Shown here: one piece after another, positions 1-5,169 of the stretch | Layout: the number at the start of each line of letters is the position of its first letter | Numbering within the stretch: position 1 is the stretch's first letter | DNA from: JBGOUJ01 sp041477005 | GTDB taxonomy: Bacteria; Acidobacteriota; Terriglobia; Bryobacterales; JACQDG01 | Assembly (NCBI GenBank): GCA_041477005.1 | Contig: JBGOUJ010000150.1 | Span: forward strand, 1-13,257 | Direction of reading: 5' to 3' | Length of the DNA stretch: 13,257 nt | The notes under the pieces: model-generated | Database searches by the model: none | Seen by the model: the letters and a program-made list of their open reading frames with translations, nothing else | What the model was told of the DNA's origin: nothing | Program-made: the position numbers and the translations under genes

Positions 1-159
1 ATCGCCACACTCGAAGACGTAATCGAATAGTACGATCGCGGCGGCAACCGGAATCCGGAACTCGATGCCGAGATTCGTCCCCTCCATCTCTCCTCCGTTG
101 AAAAGCGGAACATCATCGCGTTCCTGCGTTGTTTGAACGGCCACGAAGTCAGTAGGTAG
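1..159 (+). pseudogene. C-terminal end of a di-haem cytochrome c peroxidase / MauG-family protein, with an in-frame stop
   Basis: Read in frame 1 from the window edge, the sequence gives IATLEDVIE, a TAG at 28-30, then YDRGGN, a short Asn/Pro stretch, EIRPLHLS and IIAFLRCLNG, ending at a natural TAG at 157-159. This is the usual end of periplasmic di-haem peroxidases of the MauG/CcpA type, where a VIEYYDRGG-like motif is followed by LDPEIRPL and a final AFLRTLTG-like helix. These enzymes reduce hydrogen peroxide with electrons from small c-type cytochromes. The TAG stands where the first of two tyrosines (TAC) is expected, so one base change explains it. The rest of the frame is well kept, so the lesion is recent or a sequencing error. 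The haem-binding CXXCH motifs and the start lie outside the window. I am fairly sure of the family; calling it a pseudogene rests on this single codon. Confidence 0.72.
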
Positions 160-188
160 CGCCACCGGCGTCTGCCGCTTATCGCTGC

Positions 189-761
189 AGGAGCCACACG
201 TATGCCTTATCAATCACGAGACCTGAGCGATGCTCAATGGGCCATCCTTGATGAACTTATCCCAGAGCCGGAACGGCGAGAAGATGGCCGAGGCCGTCCT
301 TGGAAAGACCGCCGATCTGTGCTGCGGTATTCTGTGGGTGCTAAGAACTGGCGCACCCTGGGCAGACCTCCCGGACCGGTATCCGTCTTATCAAACCTGT
401 CATCGCCGGTTCCAGCAATGGGTCCGCTCCGGCATCATGAAGGGAGTCCTCGAAGCTTTGGCCGAGGATCTCCGGACTCGATGCGGTCTGGACGTTCGGG
501 AAGCCTTTATTGACGCCTCGTTCGCTCCTGCGAAAAAAGGGGGCCGTGTGTGGGTAAAACCAAGCGCGGCAAAGGAACAAAAATCATGGCCGTGGCAGAC
601 CGGCACGGCCTTCCGGTCGGCGTATCTATTGCGAGTGCCTCGCCTCACGAGGTGACATTAGTCGGTCGTCCGCTATGAGTACCGAGCTGACAACTTTCTC
701 GGCATGGTCCACTTGGCCATCACTCTCATTCTTGTTCGGAGGCTATTATGAGATGGCTCCT
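189..761 (+). mobile_element. Remnant of an IS5-family insertion sequence
   Basis: The element is defined by the broken transposase at 202-751 and by a perfect 8-bp inverted pair just outside it: AGGAGCCA at 189-196 and TGGCTCCT at 754-761. The pair is 5 bp before the transposase ATG and 2 bp after its stop, where terminal inverted repeats would be. It is short, does not extend in either direction, and I see no target-site duplication outside it, so the exact ends are tentative. At about 570 bp it is well below the 800-900 bp usual for this group, matching the internal deletion. It lies between the peroxidase remnant (ends 159) and the 3' end of the propeller/isomerase gene (stop at 765), abutting the latter. 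Confidence 0.6.
202..751 (+). pseudogene. IS5-family transposase, frameshifted and internally deleted
   Basis: Three blocks in different frames together form an IS5-type (DUF4096 / IS427-like) transposase. Block 1 (202 to about 327) begins MPYQSRDLSDAQWAIL and runs through GRGRPWKDRRSVL. Block 2, one frame over (about 328-543), has GILWVLRTGAPWADLP, YQTCHRRFQQW and FIDASFAPAKKGG, with the first catalytic Asp at 512-514. Block 3 (544 to about 663) reads VGKTKRGKGTKIMAVADRHG and ends SASPHEVTLV. A further frame change at about 661-667 leads straight to the family's C-terminal end, VVRYEYRADNFLGMVHLA, with the stop at 749-751. Roughly 100 residues between these blocks are missing, including the second Asp and the catalytic Glu region, so the protein cannot work. 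The change at 540-544 falls in an A6G5 run and has the -1 direction; some relatives use programmed frameshifting there, so it may be original. The first frame change and the deletion are decay. Confidence 0.85.
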
Positions 762-764
762 AGT

Positions 765-2672
765 CTAGTCTGTTTTCTGGCCGCCGTGGATCCTGGTCGT
801 GCCGATCCAGAGCTTCACCAGCAAATCGCGCATCTTGATTACGCCGTCCACGGGATCGCCTTTACCCTCGTATTCGATCGAGATGGCGCCGCCGTAACCG
901 GTCTTCTGGACCGGATCGAGGGCTTTGCGGTAGTCGATCCCCGCTTCGTCGCCGTACTTGTCGAAGGCGCGGCACTTGGCGTGGGTGTGGTAGGCGTAAG
1001 GGGCGAGCTTGGCGATGTCGGCGTACATGGCCGACTTGTCCTGCCAGTTCCCGAAATCGAGGCAGGAGCCGACCCAGGCCGGGTCGATTCCCCGGATGAT
1101 TCGAAGGATGCCATCGGCGGTTCGGCTGGCGCCGCCGTGGTTCTCGATGGTCATCTTGATGCCGAGATCCTTGGCCGTGGGGAGCATTTGCCGGAAAGCC
1201 GTGATGGCGCGCTCCACCCCGGTGGTTTGGTCAGCGGCGTCGCCGTGACCGGTTTGGCCGACGTTGATGCGCACCACTCGCGCTCCCAGGTAGTGGGCCG
1301 CGCGCATCAGGCGCTGGTCATCCTCGACCTGCTTCCGGTTGGCCGCCTCGTCATCGGAAACCAGATTGCCGTCGAGGATCAGCGCCGTCAGGATTCGCCC
1401 CTCGTCGTGGATGGCCTTCTTGATGCGGTCGAGCGACGCGCTGTCCCAGCTCTTGATATAGCGGGCGTTGATCGAGATGCCGCGGATGCCCAGCTTGCGA
1501 TAAAACGCCGGCGCCGCTTCGACGGTCAGCTCACCCTGGAGCAGCTTGTCGCGGAAGCTGTAAGTCTCGCAGCTCAGGATGCCGCCGCCTTTCAGGTAGT
1601 AGTCGGTGGTGGAGGACCGCCGGGCGGCCGTCTTCCAGCCGGTCTCATCCGGCCCGCCCATGCCCGCCGGCACGTTCACCACCAGCAGCCGCTTGGGCGC
1701 CAGGCCCACCGGCACGCGCGCCACCTCGCGAATGGCGTCGGTGTCGATCACGGAAACATCGTTCGACCCGGCGTTGCTCACGTAGAGATACTTGCCGTCG
1801 AGACCGAAGGTCATCCAGTTCGGCGCCAGGCCCACCGGAACCGCGCCCAGCAGCTTGTGGGCGGGCTCGGAGAAACCCTCCACGGCGTTGCCGAACACGT
1901 TCGTGATCCAAAACTGCGTGTTGTCCGGGCGCAGGGCGATGCCGTGGGTGGGCGTATAGCCGTAAGTCGAGACGTCTTGCACGTCGGCCGGCGGCAGCTC
2001 GACCTTGTCGATGACCTTGCGCTGGGCGATGTCGGCGATGACGAAGCCGTGAAGGCCCGTAAGGGCCACGTACATCCGCTGGTTGTCGCTGGTGATCGCC
2101 GCCGGGCGTGGCTCTCCGCCCACCGGGATCGAGCCGAGGGCGCTCTGGGTCGCCCCATCGATGATGGTGACCTTCTCATCGCCCATCGAGGTGACGTAGG
2201 TCCACTTGCCGTTGGGCGAGCGGTAGGCGTTGTGGGGTGAGCGTCCGACCGGGATGGACTTGACCTTCTCATGGGTGCGGGTGTCCACCACATCGGCGTG
2301 GTCGGAGCTGCGGATGGGAACGTAGACGTAGCGGCCGTCGGCGGAGAGCGCGATGTGGTTGGGGCGGCCGCTGACCGGCGCTTTCCACAAGATGGTGGAA
2401 GCAGCCGTGTCGATGGCCACCACGTCGTTGTCGGTCTCGCCGCTGACGTAAACCCGCGTGCCGTCCGTCGCGGCTTCGAGACCGTGCGGCGTGTCGCCCG
2501 TCTCGATGCTTCCGATAGTCTTGTTGGTAGCTACGTCGACCAGCGTGACGTCGTTGCCGCCGCTATTGGTGACGTAGAGAATGGCCCGCTGGCGCCCCCG
2601 CGGTCCAGCGGGAAGCAACAAGGCGCCCAGCGCCAAGACTCCAGCGGCCAAGCCGCATCTGCCCAGGGACAT
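765..2672 (-). CDS. Exported YVTN beta-propeller fused to a xylose-isomerase-like TIM barrel protein
   Basis: The 635-aa protein has two parts. Residues 1-24 look like a signal peptide (one Arg, then a Leu/Ala-rich core). Residues 30-335 are a YVTN/NHL-like beta-propeller, with repeated units such as ILYVTNSGGNDV, YVYVPI and YLYVSNAGSNDVSVID, each followed by a GxxPxx turn. Residues 360-622 are a sugar phosphate isomerase/epimerase barrel (AP_endonuc_2 superfamily); candidate metal ligands are E510 (TIENHGG), D539 (CLDFGNW), H564 (AYHTHAK) and E600 (ISIEYEG), the usual Glu-Asp-His-Glu set. The barrel looks catalytically complete, but the substrate cannot be told from sequence. The start has GAGG five bases before ATG. 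Relatives of the barrel end near RDLLVKLW; the last 13 residues look like an added tail running up to the IS edge. The protein probably acts in the periplasm, the propeller perhaps serving as a binding platform. The fusion is in one open frame with no sign of error. Confidence 0.85.
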   Translation of the reverse strand: MSLGRCGLAAGVLALGALLLPAGPRGRQRAILYVTNSGGNDVTLVDVATNKTIGSIETGDTPHGLEAATDGTRVYVSGETDNDVVAIDTAASTILWKAPVSGRPNHIALSADGRYVYVPIRSSDHADVVDTRTHEKVKSIPVGRSPHNAYRSPNGKWTYVTSMGDEKVTIIDGATQSALGSIPVGGEPRPAAITSDNQRMYVALTGLHGFVIADIAQRKVIDKVELPPADVQDVSTYGYTPTHGIALRPDNTQFWITNVFGNAVEGFSEPAHKLLGAVPVGLAPNWMTFGLDGKYLYVSNAGSNDVSVIDTDAIREVARVPVGLAPKRLLVVNVPAGMGGPDETGWKTAARRSSTTDYYLKGGGILSCETYSFRDKLLQGELTVEAAPAFYRKLGIRGISINARYIKSWDSASLDRIKKAIHDEGRILTALILDGNLVSDDEAANRKQVEDDQRLMRAAHYLGARVVRINVGQTGHGDAADQTTGVERAITAFRQMLPTAKDLGIKMTIENHGGASRTADGILRIIRGIDPAWVGSCLDFGNWQDKSAMYADIAKLAPYAYHTHAKCRAFDKYGDEAGIDYRKALDPVQKTGYGGAISIEYEGKGDPVDGVIKMRDLLVKLWIGTTRIHGGQKTD

Positions 2673-2698
2673 AGAAACCTCGCGCGTCGTCCTGGGTC

Positions 2699-2704
2699 AT
2701 TATA
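2699..2704 (-). promoter_or_regulatory. Candidate -10 box of the propeller/isomerase gene
   Basis: The minus strand reads TATAAT here, a perfect sigma-70 -10 hexamer, 26 bases before the ATG at 2672. It would give a leader of about 19 nt containing the GAGG ribosome site. No convincing -35 hexamer is seen at 16-18 bp. It lies in the gap after the small gene ending at 2714, so the downstream gene can be transcribed on its own. Confidence 0.4.
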
Positions 2705-2713
2705 GCGTCTGGA

Positions 2714-3079
2714 TCAGAGGTCGGTTCGAATGTCCTCGGCTCGAACGGACCAGGGCGGTGGGTCAGTCTCCGAGCTCGACGCCGCCACTTGAAATCGCAC
2801 ATCGGATCCCTGCCAGCCCGGAATGCTTTGACGCACCAGAAAACGCCGGACCTCCTCGGGGTCGCGACTCAGCATGCGGCAGCAGAAGACGAAGCTGAAC
2901 TGTTCCTCGCTGGTCTCTGTCACCCAGCGGATGGCGTCTTCCCGCCTTCTTCCGGAGCCGCAGCGGATGTCCTCGATGGCCTGGACCAGAATGGCGCCGG
3001 CCAGCCGATGGACGCCGCGAACATTGATCGCTTCGGCCTCGCTAACCATGTCCTGCGTTACTTGGTTCACTCCGCTCAT
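2714..3079 (-). CDS. Small conserved-looking protein of unknown function (121 aa)
   Basis: No named family can be given. The core, residues 24-83, has a recognisable layout: HRLAGAILVQAIEDIR, a basic loop GSGRRR, a helix EDAIRWV, acidic residues, FSFVFCCRMLSRDPEEVRRF. The pattern 'AxLxQAIEDI ... ARxW ... FSFxxxCxxLxxDPExVRR' resembles small helical proteins common in bacterial and phage genomes and usually left hypothetical; the last helix looks like a DNA- or protein-binding element. The C-terminal 35 residues are Ser/Pro/Glu-rich and probably disordered. There is no signal peptide or membrane segment. The ATG at 3077-3079 has GAGG only one base upstream, an unusually tight ribosome site; M11 is a possible alternative start. 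A TATAAA box lies 16 nt upstream. The propeller/isomerase gene follows on the same strand after 41 bp. The core supports a real gene; function unknown. Confidence 0.65.
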   Translation of the reverse strand: MSGVNQVTQDMVSEAEAINVRGVHRLAGAILVQAIEDIRCGSGRRREDAIRWVTETSEEQFSFVFCCRMLSRDPEEVRRFLVRQSIPGWQGSDVRFQVAASSSETDPPPWSVRAEDIRTDL

Positions 3080-3095
3080 ACCTCGAACAGATTCA

Positions 3096-3101
3096 TTTAT
3101 A
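3096..3101 (-). promoter_or_regulatory. Candidate -10 box of the small unknown gene
   Basis: The minus strand reads TATAAA here, 16 nt before the ATG at 3079, in an AT-rich patch that stands out in this GC-rich gap. The TAGAG/CTCTA array at 3124-3166 begins about 22 bp further upstream, where a -35 region or operator would be. The -35 region itself does not match consensus. Confidence 0.35.
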
Positions 3102-3123
3102 AACGAAGCGTGGGGGTCGGCTA

Positions 3124-3166
3124 TAGAGTGGCTCTACCGAATTGAGAGGGGCTCTATGCCCTAGAG
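3124..3166. promoter_or_regulatory. Symmetrical array of TAGAG/CTCTA half-sites, a possible operator
   Basis: Four half-sites are seen: TAGAG at 3124-3128, CTCTA at 3132-3136, CTCTA at 3152-3156 and TAGAG at 3162-3166. The first pair forms an inverted repeat around a 3-bp centre; the second pair forms the opposite arrangement around 5 bp. GGCTCTA at 3130-3136 and 3150-3156 are direct copies exactly 20 bp apart, about two helical turns, so proteins bound there would face the same side. The array is just upstream of the minus-strand small gene and about 250 bp before the Rrf2 gene. It is the only notable structure I found in the 339-bp gap 3080-3418; the remainder (3170-3400) has no credible gene. 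Which regulator binds, if any, is unknown. Confidence 0.45.
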
Positions 3167-3418
3167 ATGGCAGAGCACTAAAGTACCTGGCGAGCAGGCG
3201 TTCACCTTAGGGGGCCTAGTGCCACCGATGGCTGCGAGAATAGCCCCACCGTTGCGGCAAATCCCCCAAATCCAGTCCGAATGGACCGCTTCCCGAAGTG
3301 CTCGCCGTGGCCGAAAGTCGATGTATCCGGGCCGATTGCGGGTAAATGGGTGAGGTGAAAACCTTTGGCAACGGCTGTGCACTCCGGTTTGGGAGCATAC
3401 GCTACGAGGAGAGAAGCC

Positions 3419-3853
3419 ATGCAATTCACCCGAGCTTCCGATTACGCCATCCGCGTGGTCAGCTACCTGGCCCATGCCGACGGCTCGGTGTCCCGTTCGC
3501 AGTCGATCGCCACCGCAACCGATATCCCGGAAAGCTTCCTGGCCAAGATTTTGGGCCAGTTGAGCCGCGCGGGCATCGTCCGCTCGCACCGCGGCGCCCA
3601 CGGCGGCTTTTCGCTGGCCATGGACGGGACGACGCTGACGCTGCTGGACGTGGTGGAGGCGATGGAGGGTCCGCTGCGCCTGAATCTGTGCGCCGCGCCC
3701 GACCCGTGCCGCTACGTGGACCGGTGCCCGATCCAAAAGGCCTGGGCGCAGGCCGAATCGAGCCTGCGCGAGTCGTTGCGCTCCCACAAGGTCGTGGATC
3801 TCGCCGAAGAGTGCAATAACGTACACCTGTTTACGAAGCAGGTTGCTTCCTGA
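3419..3853 (+). CDS. Rrf2/IscR-family transcriptional regulator with a three-cysteine iron-sulfur site
   Basis: The 144-aa protein starts MQFTRASDYAIRVVSYLA, the standard N-terminus of Rrf2 regulators. A winged helix-turn-helix covers about residues 1-83: the recognition region is TDIPESFLAKILGQLSRAGIV and the wing is SHRGAHGGFSL. C91, C97 and C103 form the CX5CX5C spacing used in IscR, NsrR and relatives to bind an Fe-S cluster that senses iron-sulfur status, NO or redox state. The C-terminal helix follows, so length is normal. The ATG at 3419 is preceded by GAGGAG at 3406-3411 with 7-nt spacing, a strong site that decides the start over the longer upstream frame. The gene stands alone in front of a hairpin repeat. 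Which Rrf2 subtype it is, and what it senses, cannot be told; the adjacent quinone oxidoreductase hints at redox control, and self-regulation is common in the family. Confidence 0.93.
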   Translation: MQFTRASDYAIRVVSYLAHADGSVSRSQSIATATDIPESFLAKILGQLSRAGIVRSHRGAHGGFSLAMDGTTLTLLDVVEAMEGPLRLNLCAAPDPCRYVDRCPIQKAWAQAESSLRESLRSHKVVDLAEECNNVHLFTKQVAS

Positions 3854-3920
3854 GCAGGCCGCTGCCGAATCGGCGAGGGCGCGCGACATTGCGGGCCGGG
3901 GCGTGAGCCGACCGAAAGAT

Positions 3921-3971
3921 TTCGCGCAAAAGCGCGAAGAACGCAAAGCAAGCAAAGTAGTTTTTCTTCGC
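3921..3971. repeat. Hairpin-rich intergenic repeat
   Basis: TTCGCGC (3921-3927) and GCGCGAA (3932-3938) form a perfect 7-bp stem with an AAAA loop. GCGAAGAA (3934-3941) pairs with TTCTTCGC (3964-3971) in a competing 8-bp stem, and the following ACTTAGCGT echoes ACGCAAAG at 3941-3948. The sequence resembles a dispersed intergenic repeat of many bacteria whose chance translation gives peptides like NYFACFAFFA. It lies in the 216-bp gap between the Rrf2 gene and the oxidoreductase and may terminate the first. I see no gene in this gap. Confidence 0.6.
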
Positions 3972-4054
3972 AGACTTAGCGTGAGATTGGCAGTTTTTCA
4001 CGCCCTCATGCACTTACCCTTGCAGCGGCGCACCGAAAGGCCCGGCCGGCGCGG

Positions 4055-4060
4055 TAGAAT
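4055..4060 (+). promoter_or_regulatory. -10 box of a likely leaderless quinone oxidoreductase mRNA
   Basis: TAGAAT lies 9 nt before the ATG at 4070. A transcript starting about 7 nt after the box would have a leader of 2-3 nt. No Shine-Dalgarno sequence precedes the ATG, which fits leaderless translation. No clear -35 hexamer. Confidence 0.5.
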
Positions 4061-4069
4061 ACTGGGCGT

Positions 4070-5038
4070 ATGAAAGCCATACGCATCCACGAAAACGGCG
4101 GGCCGGAAGTGCTGCGCTACGAAGAGATCCCCACGCCGGCCCCGGGCCCCGGCGAGGCGCTGGTCAAAGTCGAGGCGATCGGCGTCAACTTTATCGACAT
4201 TTACTTTCGCCAAGGGCTTTACAAGGCGGCGTTACCCATTACGCTGGGCCAGGAGGCGGCCGGCGTGGTGGAAAGCGTGGGCGCCGGCGCAACCGAAGTC
4301 AAGCCGGGTGATCGTGTGGCGTACGCGGGGACGCTGGGGACCTATGCCCAGTACGCCGTGGCGCCGGCGGCTCGGATGGTGCTGGCGCCGCCGGCTGTCG
4401 ACTCGCGCTCGGCGGCCGCCGCCCTGCTCCAGGGCATGACGGCTCACTACCTGGCCACCAGCACCTTTCCCCTCGCGCCCGGCCATACGGCGCTGGTTCA
4501 TGCCGCTGCCGGAGGCGTGGGCCTGCTGCTGGTGCAGATGGCGAAGATGCGCGGAGCCCGCGTCTTCGGCACGGTCTCCACCGAAGAGAAAGCCCGCCTG
4601 GCGCGGGAAGCCGGGGCGGATGAGACGATCCTCTACACGACGCAGGATTTCCAGGCGGAAGTGATGCGCCTGACCGGAGGCAGAGGAGTGGACGTGGCTT
4701 ACGATTCCGTGGCCCGCACCACCTGGGAAAAAAGCCTCCACTCGCTGCGGCCGCGCGGCATGCTGGTGCTCTACGGCAACGCGAGCGGCGCCGCGCCGGC
4801 TATCGACCCGCTGCTGCTGACCCAGCGCGGGTCGTTATTCCTCACCCGCCCCAAGCTGGCGGACTACACGGCGACCCGGGAAGAGTTGTTGCGCCGGGCG
4901 GGCGAAGTTTTCGGCTGGGTCGCTGCCGGCAAGCTTCGGCTCCGCATCGAGCACGTTTTCCCCCTGGAGCAGGCGGCGCAGGCCCAGGAGGCGCTGGCCG
5001 GCCGTCAGACGACAGGGAAGGTTGTACTAATACCATAG
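4070..5038 (+). CDS. qor: Zinc-free NAD(P)H:quinone oxidoreductase (MDR family)
   Basis: The 322-aa protein is collinear with E. coli QorA (about 327 aa). The N-terminal GroES-like domain (residues 1-120) has GPEVL, the family signature GVNFIDIYFRQGLY (38-51), and ITLGQEAAGVVESVG. No cysteine/histidine zinc ligands of alcohol dehydrogenases are present. The Rossmann domain (about 121-260) has LLQGMTAHYL (119-128) and the nucleotide-binding HAAAGGVG (144-151); GGRGVDVAYDSV and PRGMLVLYGNASG follow, and the end, TTGKVVLIP, is the usual one. Such enzymes reduce quinones, usually by single electrons with NADPH, in the cytosol. The ATG follows a TAGAAT box by 9 nt without a Shine-Dalgarno site, so the mRNA is probably leaderless. 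It is a single-gene unit, ending before a long hairpin. A related enone reductase activity cannot be excluded; subfamily confidence is high. Confidence 0.93.
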   Translation: MKAIRIHENGGPEVLRYEEIPTPAPGPGEALVKVEAIGVNFIDIYFRQGLYKAALPITLGQEAAGVVESVGAGATEVKPGDRVAYAGTLGTYAQYAVAPAARMVLAPPAVDSRSAAAALLQGMTAHYLATSTFPLAPGHTALVHAAAGGVGLLLVQMAKMRGARVFGTVSTEEKARLAREAGADETILYTTQDFQAEVMRLTGGRGVDVAYDSVARTTWEKSLHSLRPRGMLVLYGNASGAAPAIDPLLLTQRGSLFLTRPKLADYTATREELLRRAGEVFGWVAAGKLRLRIEHVFPLEQAAQAQEALAGRQTTGKVVLIP

Positions 5039-5056
5039 CTGGTACGAGCGCTCTCC

Positions 5057-5169
5057 GAGAGAATTGAGGAATTGAGAAATGGAGGAATTGAGAAATGAAG
5101 ACCGCACGACCGGCGGCTGGGTGTTTTCATTTCTCAATTTCTCCATTCCTCAATTTCTCAATTCTTCTC
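5057..5169. terminator. 39-bp near-perfect inverted repeat between converging genes
   Basis: Bases 5061-5099 pair with 5126-5164: of 39 positions 36 are Watson-Crick, two are G-U in plus-strand RNA and one is mismatched, around a 26-nt loop. GAGA at 5057-5060 and TCTC at 5166-5169 extend it across a one-base bulge. It fills the gap between the oxidoreductase (ends 5038) and the hydrolase (ends 5168), touching the latter's stop codon. It could stop transcription from both sides, though it is much longer than a normal rho-independent terminator and has no clean U tract. Confidence 0.6.
5066..5097. repeat. Tandem 16-bp direct repeat within the hairpin arm
   Basis: The unit GAGGAATTGAGAAATG occurs twice, perfectly and head to tail, at 5066-5081 and 5082-5097. 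The right arm holds the same unit inverted twice (5128-5143 and 5144-5159) with single-base differences. The hairpin is thus built from two tandem duplications facing each other, as in a mobile or expanding intergenic repeat. Confidence 0.75.

Noticed and set aside
197..753. Longer terminal repeats or a target-site duplication for the IS
   Set aside because: The 8-bp inverted pair does not extend inward or outward, and the bases outside it do not match each other.
675..2240. 521-codon plus-strand open frame opposite the propeller/isomerase gene
   Set aside because: Antisense shadow: no domain, low-complexity Val/Ala/Gly/Asp-rich translation, and it begins inside the IS remnant.
3170..3400. 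A gene or gene remnant in the gap before the Rrf2 gene
   Set aside because: Short open frames of 60-75 codons exist but none has a ribosome site or family-like sequence.
3161..3955. 264-codon minus-strand open frame over the Rrf2 gene
   Set aside because: Shadow of the Rrf2 coding region and its upstream gap; no domain or ribosome site.
3831..4013. Small minus-strand frame with a NYFACFAFFA-like peptide
   Set aside because: This peptide is the translation of an intergenic repeat and recurs as a false gene in many annotations.
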